IMG/VR virus record: IMGVR_UViG_3300049259_000090
Location: 1-27,692 of that record
DNA length: 27,692 nt
Reading direction: 5' to 3' (one strand)
From: a virus
Positions 20,814 through 27,692 of this stretch are shown here, piece by piece; within the stretch, counting starts at the first letter, position 1; every line of letters begins with the position of its first letter. A program made the position numbers and the translations under genes. The notes under the pieces are model-generated. The model was not told the DNA's origin. It ran no database searches and saw nothing but the letters and a program-made list of their open reading frames with translations.

Positions 20814-23800
20814 GTGGCCGTCTTCCCCGGCTCCCCGCCGAACCCGCTGGGCTTCAAGGCCGAGCTGCTGCTGGCAGCTGTGTGGACCGATATTACCTCC
20901 TACGTGATGCTGCGCGACTTCGTGACGATCTCGAACGTGGGCCGTCCCGACGAGGCATCCGGCATCGGGCCGGCCGAGCTGACCCTGACGCTGCGGAACG
21001 ACGGCCGGTTCACGCCCAAGAACAGCGCCGGGGCCTACTACCCCAACATCGTCCGGAACTGCCAGATCCGCATCTCGGTCAACGCCACCTCTTCCACCGG
21101 GGTCGCCTACAGCGGGTTCCGGTTCTTCGGGGAGGTGGCGAGCTGGCCGCCTAGCTTCGACATCAGCCAGCGGGACACCTACGTCCAGATCACCGCGGCG
21201 GGGATCTGGCGCCGGATCAGCCAGTCGGTCGTGCCGATCGGGTCCTGCTATTGGCGTTACGTCAACCTGCTCACCGGCACCTCGGTCCCGGCCGCCTACT
21301 GGTCGATGGAAGACGGCACCAATACCGCCGGGTTCGTGCTCAGCGTCGGCACCGGCACGAACATCGCGGCCACCGGCACGCCCGGTTACGCGGCCGACAA
21401 CACCTCGTTCCTGGGCAGCTCGGCCATCCCGTCGATGAACGGCGCGCGGCTGGCCGCCAACGTCTCCTCGGCCGCCACCCCGGCGAATAACGTATTCCGG
21501 TTCGCCCTGTCGGTCCCGGCCCAGAACGACAGCGCCATGACCGCGTTCACCTCCATCGAGATCGCCAAGATGATCTCTGCCTCGGGCGGGATCAAGATGA
21601 TCACCGTCAGCCTGAGCAACGCGGGCCAGCTCACCATCAACGGGTACACGTCCACGGCCGGCGGCACCGCCGCGTTCTCCGGCACGATCACGGCCAAGGT
21701 AACCGGCGTCCCGGTCCTGGTCAGCGCCGAGCTGACATCCACGACCTGGGCGCTGCGGATCATCAAGCCGAACGCCGGGGCCGTGCTGGACCAGGTGACC
21801 GGATCACGCAGCCAGACGGTCGCGGCGGTCACCCAGGTCCAGGTCAACGAGCAGGGCCGGCTCCAGGACACCGCCATCGGCCAGGCCGGGGTCTGGTACA
21901 CCATCCCCGCCCTGACCACTGCCGCGTCCATGATCGGCGGCCTGGTCGGGGAACTGGCCGCCACCCGGTTCTCCCGGCTGTGCACCGAGTCGAACATCCC
22001 GGTCACGATCACCGGCTCGGGCGGCGCGGCCATGGGACCGCAGCTTTCCGACACCATGGCCAACGTGCTCCAGACGATCGAGGACACGGACGGCGGGCTC
22101 ATCTTCGAGACCATCAGCCAGTTCGGCCTCGGCTACCGGACCCTGGCCTCCATCCAGAACCAGGGCGTGGCGGCCACCATCAACTTCGCGGCCGGGCACC
22201 TCGGGGCGCCGCTGAGCCCGACCTACGACGACGCCCTGATCCGCAACCAGGTCTCGGTCTCCAACTACACGGGATACGTGGCCACGGCCCAGCTCAACTC
22301 CGGGGCCATGTCGGTCGCGCCGCCGCCCAACGGGGTGGGAGCGGGCTACGCCTCATCCAGATCGATCAACGCCCAGGCCGACTCCCAGGCAAACACCATC
22401 GCCACCCAGCTCCTCATGCTCGGCACCGTCGATGACGTCCGCATCCCCGTGGTCACGATCAACTTCCAGCGCCGCGCGGCCGGGTCGCTGTTCGCCGTCA
22501 TCCCCGCCCTGGACCCCGGGGATTACTTCCAGATCACGAACATGCCCGCCTACCTGGGCGGCGGCACCTCCAAGCAGGTCTGCTGGGGCTATACCGAGCG
22601 GATGGGCGGGGAGATCCCGCTCTGGCAGTTCGACATCAACGCCATCCCCGAGCTGCCGTTCGAGACCACGTTCAACCCCGGCTCGTTCACCGTGGGGCAG
22701 ACGACAGGCGGCGCGGTGCCGAACGGCAGCTCGGTCGGCAGCACGGTATCCGGCTCCCAGATCAGCCCCGGCTCGGTCGGCGGGAACCAGGTCGCCCAGA
22801 CCCTGGCGGCCCGCACCATCGGCGGCATCACCCAGTTCATCGCCGCCGCGACCCCGTACGACTGGTCGTTCGCCGTCACCGGCACCCCCGCTGATAACTC
22901 GTACTTCTCCTGCACGCCGGTCCAAGCGCTGCCCATCGCGGTGGGCGACACCTTCTCCAGCACCGCGGGGCTCGGCAGCCCGTTCACGGTGACCTCGCTG
23001 GAGCAGGTCAGCGCGACCGTGACCAACGTGCACTTCACCCCGGACGCTACGAGCGTCATGAGCACCGGCACCGTGCAGGGCGGCAAGAACGGCGACACCT
23101 GGGTCAATACCAGCGCAGGCAACCAGGTCAACCAGTGGCAGAACGGCACCTGGAACGCCATCACCTGGAACGCCGCGAGCGTGCTCGTCGCATCCTCCAT
23201 CACCGCCGCCCAGGTCGCGGCCGGAACCGTCATCGCCGGGGTGGTCGACGGCACCACCATCATGGGCGCTACCCTCATCGCGGACGGCACCTCCGGCGAG
23301 ATCCTGGTCTACTCCGGCACCCCGGCTTCCGGCAACCTGATCGGCTCGTGGTCGGGAGCGAGCGGCACGGACGGTTCCGGTAACGTCTTCCCGGCCGGCC
23401 TGGCGGTGGAGCAGGGCGGCCTGGTCCTGTACAACCAGGGCTCCCCGCCGGCAGCAGTCAGCGGAGCCAGCGGGCTGTATTCCAGCACGGCCGGCCGGCT
23501 CCGCTACCTGTCCTCGGCCGGCGCCGATGTCCCTGTCGACCGGTCCGCTGTCAACGTCGCCCAGTTCACGATCGGCAACACCGCCACCCGGACCCTGATC
23601 GGGGCCGCGATCAGCTACCTGGCCGGGGAGGGCACCCAGTCCAGCGAGTACGAGATCGAGATCGACGGCATCATCTCGGCCGGCAGCGGTGCCTCCCAGA
23701 CCGTGACGTTCGACTACGGCCTGGACGGGGTGGCGGGGGCACAGTTCACGATCGGCGCCGCGTACCTGGCGACTAACGGGTCTTTCACGTACTCGATCCG

Positions 23801-24056
23801 GTTCCGCGCGTGCATCCTGATCTCGGGTGCCAGCGGCTCGGTGTTCATGGCGTCGGAAGGCGTCACCACGAACCAGGGCGGCGGCAACCAGGCTAACACT
23901 GCTATCACGTACCCGCTCGGCGCGAACTCCGGCGGCATCACGAAAAGCTTCGACACCACGATCGCGCACACGCTCCAGCCGTTCGCGAAATGGGGCGGCA
24001 CGAACACCGGCCAGGGCATCACCACGTACCGGACGAGGACGACGAGGAGAATGTGA
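20814..24056 (+). CDS. Distal tail / minor tail protein with concanavalin-like domain
   Basis: 1,080 residues; GTG 20814 follows the tape measure stop with no gap. The N-terminal ~150 residues (AELLLAAVWTDITSYVMLRD, ELTLTLRNDGRFTPKNSAGA-YYPNIVRNCQIRISV) are the actinophage minor tail/Dit-like pattern that forms the ring below the tube. From about residue 160, YWSMEDGTNTAGF opens a LamG/concanavalin-like jelly roll to about 350. A second tail-hub-like part (SRLCTESNIPVTITGSGG, ... VWYTIPALTTAASMIGG, LSPTYDDALIRNQVSVSNYT, ~370-640) resembles gp27/gpJ-type hub proteins. The Gly/Ala/Ser/Thr-rich C-terminus is fibre-like and ends in a beta-rich knob. It probably contacts the host surface. Position right after the tape measure supports this. 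Confidence 0.78.
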   Translation: MAVFPGSPPNPLGFKAELLLAAVWTDITSYVMLRDFVTISNVGRPDEASGIGPAELTLTLRNDGRFTPKNSAGAYYPNIVRNCQIRISVNATSSTGVAYSGFRFFGEVASWPPSFDISQRDTYVQITAAGIWRRISQSVVPIGSCYWRYVNLLTGTSVPAAYWSMEDGTNTAGFVLSVGTGTNIAATGTPGYAADNTSFLGSSAIPSMNGARLAANVSSAATPANNVFRFALSVPAQNDSAMTAFTSIEIAKMISASGGIKMITVSLSNAGQLTINGYTSTAGGTAAFSGTITAKVTGVPVLVSAELTSTTWALRIIKPNAGAVLDQVTGSRSQTVAAVTQVQVNEQGRLQDTAIGQAGVWYTIPALTTAASMIGGLVGELAATRFSRLCTESNIPVTITGSGGAAMGPQLSDTMANVLQTIEDTDGGLIFETISQFGLGYRTLASIQNQGVAATINFAAGHLGAPLSPTYDDALIRNQVSVSNYTGYVATAQLNSGAMSVAPPPNGVGAGYASSRSINAQADSQANTIATQLLMLGTVDDVRIPVVTINFQRRAAGSLFAVIPALDPGDYFQITNMPAYLGGGTSKQVCWGYTERMGGEIPLWQFDINAIPELPFETTFNPGSFTVGQTTGGAVPNGSSVGSTVSGSQISPGSVGGNQVAQTLAARTIGGITQFIAAATPYDWSFAVTGTPADNSYFSCTPVQALPIAVGDTFSSTAGLGSPFTVTSLEQVSATVTNVHFTPDATSVMSTGTVQGGKNGDTWVNTSAGNQVNQWQNGTWNAITWNAASVLVASSITAAQVAAGTVIAGVVDGTTIMGATLIADGTSGEILVYSGTPASGNLIGSWSGASGTDGSGNVFPAGLAVEQGGLVLYNQGSPPAAVSGASGLYSSTAGRLRYLSSAGADVPVDRSAVNVAQFTIGNTATRTLIGAAISYLAGEGTQSSEYEIEIDGIISAGSGASQTVTFDYGLDGVAGAQFTIGAAYLATNGSFTYSIRFRACILISGASGSVFMASEGVTTNQGGGNQANTAITYPLGANSGGITKSFDTTIAHTLQPFAKWGGTNTGQGITTYRTRTTRRM

Positions 24057-24479
24057 ATGGCTACCAGCCTGCCGGCGCTGGACGCCACGATGCACGTGGC
24101 CAGCGTCACCTACGACTGCACGTTCGGGCTCACCCAGACTAGCGGCGGCCTGGTCACCTTCGTGGTCCCCAAGCCAGTGCAGTTCCTGTTCACCTTCGAT
24201 ACCGGGCAGGTTCAGCCGGACCCCGCCACCGACCTGTACGACGTCACCACGGACTCCTCGTGGTTCAGCCAGAGCACGACCGAGGACAGCATCAAAACCG
24301 CGCTCAACGGCATCTGCGGCCTGATCGCCACCATGCTCGGCGTCACCCAGGCCGCCGTCCAGGCCACCGTCTCGGTCAAGCGGACCTGGCGGATCTCCCC
24401 GGACCAGACGGGCACCGCGGCCCCGGTCCAGGTCCCGTCCGCTCCCGTGGTCTACGCCGAGACGATGGCCTACCCGTAG
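24057..24479 (+). CDS. Small tail-associated protein, 140 residues
   Basis: ATG 24057 directly follows the stop of the distal tail gene. It starts MATSLPALDATMHVASVTYD. An N-terminal beta-rich part (FGLTQTSGGLVTFVV, PVQFLFTFDTGQVQPD) is followed by a helical part (EDSIKTALNGICGLIATMLG) and a Pro-rich end. Last gene of the plus-strand tail block before the minus-strand trio. I do not recognise the family; the position suggests a fibre tip or fibre-associated protein. Confidence 0.65.
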   Translation: MATSLPALDATMHVASVTYDCTFGLTQTSGGLVTFVVPKPVQFLFTFDTGQVQPDPATDLYDVTTDSSWFSQSTTEDSIKTALNGICGLIATMLGVTQAAVQATVSVKRTWRISPDQTGTAAPVQVPSAPVVYAETMAYP

Positions 24480-24482
24480 CGG

Positions 24483-24653
24483 TCAGTACCAGCGCCGCCG
24501 GTACAGGGGCCGGGGACCGCCTGCTGTGCCGCCGCCGAACGACAGCACCATCAGGATCAGGCCGATGACGAGCACGATAATGCCGAGCGTCCACAAGATG
24601 GCGATGCCGGTCAGGAAACCAAGCAGCAGCAGGACGATTCCGGCGATGATCAC
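24483..24653 (-). CDS. DUF6131-like small membrane protein, 56 residues
   Basis: GTG start with AGGAGG ideally spaced upstream. It reads MIIAGIVLLLLGFLTGIAIL, then WTLGIIVLVIGLILMVLSFG, then a Gly-rich turn and a basic tail RPLYRRRWY. Two closely spaced transmembrane helices with a GFLxGIxILWTxGIIxLVIG core match DUF6131, common in actinobacteria and their phages. Function unknown. Last gene of the minus-strand membrane trio. Confidence 0.8.
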   Translation of the reverse strand: MIIAGIVLLLLGFLTGIAILWTLGIIVLVIGLILMVLSFGGGTAGGPRPLYRRRWY

Positions 24654-24682
24654 GGTTCCTCCTAGTCCGGGAGCAGGACCCC

Positions 24683-25204
24683 TCAGTTGGCCGGCAGGTG
24701 GTAGAACTTCGCCCCGGTCACGAACGACGGGTCTGGCCGCGGCAGCTTCCCCGGGCAGCCATGGCCGCGCCAGGCACCCCGGGAGTCTGAGATGATCTTG
24801 ACGCCCAGCTCAGACGGGTGCCCGCTAGCCGTGTTCGTCAGCGGCAGCCCGGCCAGGTCCTTGTAGAAGCCGCAGTCAGCGTGGATCTGCTGCCGGAGAA
24901 CGGCGTTGGCCCGTTTCAGGTCCTCGCTGTTCTGCTGGGCCTGGGAGCTGGCCTGCCGGACGCTGTGCACCTGCCTGGTCGTGAACAGCAGGTTGGCCGT
25001 GCCGATCGCGATGACGAACAGGAACAGGACGCCCAGGGCGTAAGCCAGGTAGAGAGCCTGGCGGCGGGATCCCGGTGACTGGACGATGGTGGCCTGGCTC
25101 ACGTCGATAGTCGCCTGGCCGACATCCACGTGCTCAGATTCAACATGCGGGTTACGGGACGGGCCGTCGTACCCGTCCCCCGGAACTGGCCTGTCAGTGC
25201 TCAC
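24683..25204 (-). CDS. Membrane protein with coiled coil and Cys pair, 173 residues
   Basis: GTG at the high end, overlapping the stop of the upstream gene's alternative frame (GTGA). It starts MSTDRPVPGDGYDGPSRNPH. An acidic cytosolic part is followed by one transmembrane helix (~52-74, LYLAYALGVLFLFVIAIGTA), a coiled-coil segment (RQVHSVRQASSQAQQNSEDL...), then CGFYKDLAGLPLTNTASGHP and GAWRGHGCPG with two Cys that may form a disulphide outside. A common prophage-associated architecture in actinobacteria. A role in lysis (spanin-like) or exclusion of other phages is possible; neither is shown. Confidence 0.7.
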   Translation of the reverse strand: MSTDRPVPGDGYDGPSRNPHVESEHVDVGQATIDVSQATIVQSPGSRRQALYLAYALGVLFLFVIAIGTANLLFTTRQVHSVRQASSQAQQNSEDLKRANAVLRQQIHADCGFYKDLAGLPLTNTASGHPSELGVKIISDSRGAWRGHGCPGKLPRPDPSFVTGAKFYHLPAN

Positions 25205-25481
25205 CGGACGCCCCCCGCGAGGTAGATGATGGCGATGACCCAGACGGCGGCGGTGAGGAGGAGCCAGATGACCGCCCGATAAACCCGCCAAGAATCGCGC
25301 CAACGTGAAAGCTGGCCCCGATCCCCGACATGGCCAGCCCCGTGATGATCACGGCCTCGTTCGGCTCCCGCACCGCGAAGACTTCCACCATGATCAGGGT
25401 CAGGCCGCCAGCGGTGAGGATCACGTCCTTGATGATCGTCCATGAATCCAGGAAACCGCCGAGCCATCGGCTCACTGTCAC
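25194..25481 (-). CDS. Membrane protein with an uncertain C-terminus (two overlapping frames)
   Basis: GTG 25481, with GGGAGCAG upstream, reads MTVSRWLGGFLDSWTIIKDV and continues with two hydrophobic segments (VILTAGGLTLIMVEVFAV, VIITGLAMSGIGASFHVGAI). In this frame it ends with a Ser/Pro-rich tail at 25194. From about 25275 to 25201, however, a different frame (-1 relative to it) has GC in every third position and encodes VIWLLLTAAVWVIAIIYLAG, a perfect transmembrane helix. That frame ends with TGA overlapping the next gene's GTG, and has no start codon of its own. Either the true product switches frame near 25280, or two products overlap. Confidence 0.6.
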   Translation of the reverse strand: MTVSRWLGGFLDSWTIIKDVILTAGGLTLIMVEVFAVREPNEAVIITGLAMSGIGASFHVGAILGGFIGRSSGSSSPPPSGSSPSSTSRGASGEH

Positions 25482-25574
25482 CTGCTCCCGGTCCGGGCCG
25501 TAACGTCAGGCCGGCTCCGGGCTCAGGTTTCCCAGGGCGCTCCGTGCTCCCAGCATAACCCGCAGCTCGCGGCG

Positions 25575-25580
25575 TATGAT
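25575..25580 (+). promoter_or_regulatory. Possible -10 element for a leaderless holin-like transcript
   Basis: TATGAT fits the -10 consensus and ends 7 bases before ATG 25588. There is no ribosome site, so transcription could begin at or next to the ATG, as is frequent in actinobacteria. It lies in the 106-base divergent gap between the minus-strand trio and the plus-strand lysis-like genes. No clear -35 at the expected distance. Confidence 0.35.
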
Positions 25581-25587
25581 CGTGAAC

Positions 25588-25911
25588 ATGCCACTGCCTG
25601 GACTGGCCGGATGGGCCGCCGGCCACCGCAAGCTGCTCGTCGTCGTATTCGGCGCCCTGGTCACCGTCGCGGTACAGGTCTGGGGCACGAGTAATCCCCT
25701 GGTATCACTCGCCGTGCTGGCCGCGACCTCGCTGGGCGTCTACCGCGTCCCGAACATCGCCGCCACCGCGACCGCCAGGGGCCGTCCCGCGGCTGCGCCT
25801 GCCCCCGCTGCCCCGGCTCTCCCGGCTGCCGGCAGCGGGGGCGCCGCGGGCACGGGCTCCGCAGGCGCGGCCGGGACACCGCCGAGCGCCTTTCACTCCC
25901 CGCTGCAGTGA
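25588..25911 (+). CDS. Holin-like membrane protein with Ala/Pro-rich tail
   Basis: ATG 25588 (MPLPGLAGWAAGHRKLLVVV); an in-frame ATG at 25576 would add four residues but lies within the TATGAT box. Two hydrophobic segments are separated by a short polar turn (LLVVVFGALVTVAVQVWGTS, NPLVSLAVLAATSLGVYRVPN), followed by about 50 residues of Ala/Pro/Gly. The pattern (RK-hydrophobic ... LVSLAVLAATSLGVYxVPN) matches actinophage holin-type proteins. It heads a coupled group with a small protein and an NlpC/P60-like protein. Confidence 0.7.
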   Translation: MPLPGLAGWAAGHRKLLVVVFGALVTVAVQVWGTSNPLVSLAVLAATSLGVYRVPNIAATATARGRPAAAPAPAAPALPAAGSGGAAGTGSAGAAGTPPSAFHSPLQ

Positions 25912-26117
25912 CCTATCTCGTAACGCTAGCCGAGGACGCGGGCGGAACAGGCGCAGAGCACACGCTGAACGCGTTGCGGATGGTCAAGGGCGTGATCGCG
26001 GTGGAGCCGGTGGAATCCGGCTACGATCAGGTGATCGCCAGGAACCGCCGCGACACGGCCTGGGAGAACGCGCTGCTGGCCCTGATACGCGAAGGTCCCC
26101 CGAGGAGGGAACCGTGA
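25908..26117 (+). CDS. Hypothetical small protein, 69 residues
   Basis: GTG 25908 overlaps the preceding TGA and the next gene's GTG overlaps its stop. It starts MTYLVTLAEDAGGTGAEHTL. A ferredoxin-like beta-alpha-beta pattern (TYLVTLAE ... LNALRMVKGVIAVEPV) ends in an acidic-basic helical tail. Often found next to lysis genes in actinophages; function unknown. Confidence 0.6.
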   Translation: MTYLVTLAEDAGGTGAEHTLNALRMVKGVIAVEPVESGYDQVIARNRRDTAWENALLALIREGPPRREP

Positions 26118-26695
26118 ACACGCCCGTCAGCACCCTGCAGCCCGGGGTATTCGGGGTCAGTCATGGCGGCGGCATGGCTGGTGAGATCATCCGACATGCG
26201 ACAGGTTCGTGGGCCGGGCATGCCTTCCTTTACCTCGGCAGCGGCCAGCTGGTGGAAGGCGCCCCGCCCGAGGCCCGCATCCGGCCCGCGGGCACCTACG
26301 ACGACGCCATCTGGGCGCACCGGATGTGGCACCGCCTGGGGGAAACCGGCGGATGGACTGACGTGGCCGTCCGGGAAGCCCAGGCGAAGGTGGCAGCCCG
26401 CGGGCACGCCCTGGTGGGGTGCGCGTACGACTGGCCCGCCTACGTGGCGTTCACGCTGGAAGTCCTCAAGCTGCGGAGCCGGCAGCAGCTTGACCCGGTG
26501 TTCGCCCATGACGGGTACCGGGTATGCAGCGCGCTGGTCGCGGACGCGGAGACCTTCGGCGGGGTAGCGCTTGATTTCGTGCCCGAGGACGGCCCGGGAC
26601 TGGAGAGCAACCCGGATGCCAAGGTCGTCATGCCGCCGAACCTGGTGGCGCCGGGCATGCTCCTGGGCCTTGCGCAGCGGCTTGACTGGATCTGA
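26114..26695 (+). CDS. Permuted NlpC/P60-like (YiiX-type) cysteine peptidase or amidase
   Basis: 193 residues from GTG 26114. The order is His first, Cys last: GHAFLYLG with H36, LVEG with E48, then YRVCSALVADA with C138. This circularly permuted papain fold is typical of YiiX/lecithin retinol acyltransferase-type proteins. Such enzymes cleave amide or ester bonds; a peptidoglycan peptide is one possible substrate, given the neighbouring holin-like and LysM genes. There is no signal peptide. It could equally act in the host cytoplasm. Confidence 0.7.
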   Translation: MNTPVSTLQPGVFGVSHGGGMAGEIIRHATGSWAGHAFLYLGSGQLVEGAPPEARIRPAGTYDDAIWAHRMWHRLGETGGWTDVAVREAQAKVAARGHALVGCAYDWPAYVAFTLEVLKLRSRQQLDPVFAHDGYRVCSALVADAETFGGVALDFVPEDGPGLESNPDAKVVMPPNLVAPGMLLGLAQRLDWI

Positions 26696-26709
26696 CGAGC
26701 GCCCCCCTG

Positions 26710-26726
26710 AGCTGGGAACCCCGGCT
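26710..26726 (+). terminator. Possible terminator after the NlpC/P60-like gene
   Basis: AGCTGGG-AAC-CCCGGCT forms seven pairs (one G-U) with a 3-base loop and is followed by TATTT. It lies 15 bases after the stop codon. An outer repeat AGCGCCC/GGGCGCT (26698-26704, 26734-26740) brackets it. Confidence 0.4.
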
Positions 26727-26777
26727 TATTTCCGGGCGCTGGCCCGCTGGACGGATGGCACGGGGGATACTGTCTGC

Positions 26778-27062
26778 ATGTCCACTGCCGCAGATACGAA
26801 AACCGTACCCCTGGACCCCGGGGCGGGCGTACTGGATACCGGCCCTCTCGCCGTCCTCGAACTCGCCGAGCAGGGCCTGCCCCAGCGCACCATCGCTGAC
26901 CGGCTGCACATCTCCCAGGCGACTGTCTACCGGCGCATCCGGGAGGCGGTGGAAACCCGCCAGGCCCAGCGCCGGGCCATCCTCATCAACGCGATGCTGG
27001 CCTACCTGACGCTGCTCGCGACCGTTGCGACCATCGCCCTGGCAGCCCTGGCCTGGGGCTGA
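26778..27062 (+). CDS. Small membrane-anchored HTH protein, 94 residues
   Basis: ATG 26778 (MSTAADTKTVPLDPGAGVLD); no ribosome site, but codon use changes here. The middle LELAEQGLPQRTIADRLHIS, then QATVYRRIREAVETRQAQRR, is a clear helix-turn-helix of the resolvase/HTH_7 or LuxR-tail type with a positively charged recognition helix. The C-terminus (ILINAMLAYLTLLATVATIALAALAWG) is one transmembrane helix. A membrane-tethered DNA-binding protein could sense the membrane or localise phage DNA. It lies next to repeats of TGATTCAGG that may be its operators. Confidence 0.65.
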   Translation: MSTAADTKTVPLDPGAGVLDTGPLAVLELAEQGLPQRTIADRLHISQATVYRRIREAVETRQAQRRAILINAMLAYLTLLATVATIALAALAWG

Positions 27063-27171
27063 TTCAGGCCGGGCGGGTCGCCGGTCCCGGCTGATTCAGG
27101 CTCCCGCGGATCAGGGACGCGAGCCGACCCGCCAGCCGGCGAATCACCAGCGGGCCTGATTCGAATCAGGC
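27057..27171. repeat. Repeated GGCTGATTCAGGC element ending in a large palindrome
   Basis: GGCTGATTCAGGC occurs at 27057-27069 (partly inside the HTH gene's end) and 27089-27101. GCCTGATTCGAATCAGGC at 27154-27171 is a perfect 18-base palindrome built from the same half-site. GATCAGG and GAATCA between them are partial copies. The spacing and palindromic half-sites fit binding by a dimeric HTH protein, or an attachment/recombination region. The 27063-27241 gap has no gene. Confidence 0.6.
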
Positions 27172-27180
27172 GTTTTATTG
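27154..27180 (+). terminator. Palindrome followed by a T-run: probable intrinsic terminator
   Basis: GCCTGATTCGAATCAGGC is followed by GTTTTATTG, the most T-rich stretch nearby. It would form a 7-8-pair stem with a tiny loop, ending the HTH transcript before the LysM gene. The dual use as operator cannot be excluded. Confidence 0.5.
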
Positions 27181-27241
27181 CCTTGTGATGCTGGCGCATG
27201 CCAGGCTCCGGCTTGTCTGATAGCCACTGCCAGGAGATCAC

Positions 27242-27692
27242 ATGCGCCACTGCGCCACGGGCCGGCATGCGCGTTACCGGTCACGCAACCCGCTGCTGCC
27301 CGCCCTGCTCGCCGCGATCGCCGCGACCGTCCTGTTCCTCGGGATCGGGACCGTCACCGGGACCTTCGCCAGCGCGTCAGCTGTCACGCCCGCCCGGGTG
27401 CTGGCTGACCGCGGAGCCGAGAACCCGGTCTACGTGATAAGCGACAGCGACATCAGGACCCGGCTCGCGCAGGTCGCCGTGCAGGCCCGGATGACCGCCG
27501 CCGCGCACGCCGCCGCTGTCCTGGCCGCGCGCACCTACACCGTGCGGTCCGGCGACTCGATCAGCACCGTCGCCATGAAGCGCTGCGGCACCGCGCGGGA
27601 CTGGACCGGCATCTACGCCGCCAGCCGGGCGCACCGCTGGACCGGCGTCAATGCCAACAGCCTGACCACCGGGCAGCACCTGTACCTGTCCT
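27242..27692 (+). CDS. Secreted or membrane-bound LysM protein (3' partial)
   Basis: ATG 27242 with AGGAGA upstream; the frame is open at the right edge, so the C-terminus is missing. Basic N-terminus MRHCATGRHARYRSRNPLLP, a hydrophobic segment (~19-40, ALLAAIAATVLFLGIGTVTG) that is a signal peptide or membrane anchor, a spacer, and a LysM domain at ~100-150 (YTVRSGDSISTVAMKRCG, WTGIYAASRAH, TTGQHLYLS). LysM binds peptidoglycan. In actinobacteria and their phages it is often followed by a lysozyme or transglycosylase domain, which would lie outside the window. It could be the lysis enzyme or a host protein. Confidence 0.8.
   Translation, partial: MRHCATGRHARYRSRNPLLPALLAAIAATVLFLGIGTVTGTFASASAVTPARVLADRGAENPVYVISDSDIRTRLAQVAVQARMTAAAHAAAVLAARTYTVRSGDSISTVAMKRCGTARDWTGIYAASRAHRWTGVNANSLTTGQHLYLS

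Noticed and set aside
22353-24095. Minus-strand open frame of 580 codons
   Set aside because: Antisense to the distal tail gene, with low-complexity composition; no ribosome site.
1-27692. CRISPR arrays, tRNA genes, integrase, transposase
   Set aside because: No regularly spaced identical repeats, no cloverleaf-like sequences and no recombinase motifs were found by eye.

Overview
This window is most of the tail and late region of a large, high-GC double-stranded DNA siphovirus or prophage of an actinobacterium. The evidence is the strong GC bias at third codon positions, frequent GTG starts, AGGAGGTG-type ribosome binding sites, chains of ATGA/GTGA stop-start overlaps, and a classical long-tail gene set. 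The set includes a head-tail connector, tail terminator, major tail protein, frameshifted tail-assembly chaperones, a roughly 1,900-residue tape measure and a large distal tail protein. Terminase, portal, capsid, integrase and tRNA genes are not in the window. The host genus cannot be fixed from this sequence; a Streptomyces-like actinobacterium is a guess.

Layout. 1-1415: end of a glycine/alanine-rich repeat protein, open at the left edge. 1465-2407: connector-type gene. 2415-6717: an accessory block with an HNH endonuclease, a run of tiny overlapping genes, a metallophosphoesterase, a basic-tail/cysteine-peptidase-like protein, one minus-strand gene, a membrane protein and Cys-rich small proteins. 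6710-7135: tail terminator. 7223-11945: a second accessory block with a papain-like peptidase, small genes, two minus-strand NUMOD4/HNH endonucleases, a glycosyltransferase-like protein and two minus-strand unknowns. 12153-13864: major tail protein, tail-assembly chaperones G/GT and a gp10-like protein. 13873-15021: a minus-strand endonuclease-like protein with a triplicated domain. 15098-24479: tape measure, distal tail protein and a small tail protein. 24483-25481: a minus-strand trio of membrane proteins. 25588-27692: holin-like protein, small protein, permuted NlpC/P60-like protein, HTH+TM protein, a palindromic repeat/terminator region, and a LysM protein open at the right edge.

The most unusual signal concerns the four HNH/homing-type endonuclease genes. 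Each lies next to a phage gene whose reading frame is broken: connector at ~1480, glycosyltransferase at ~9545 and ~9814, major tail protein at ~12255, tape measure at ~15119. Outside these points the genes are well preserved. The breaks look like insertions of about 4, 11, 4, 8 and 7 bases. In four of five the codon after the last good codon is TTA, and I found no other in-frame TTA codon by eye in the window. In four of five the last good codon and the codon just before the restored frame are synonymous (TTT/TTC, TAT/TAC, TGG/TGG, GAT/GAC). This recalls the T4 gene 60/mobA homing-endonuclease plus ribosome-bypass cassette. The alternatives are endonuclease/NHEJ scars in a dying prophage, or assembly indels. 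None of these can be decided without reads, homologues or protein data.

A second signal is a set of leaders in which the Shine-Dalgarno sequence is paired in a GC-rich hairpin (1439-1463, 9397-9421, 12660-12689), some sharing a GGAGCC-GCCTC element. These belong to genes that start after an intergenic gap, not to the tightly overlapping genes.
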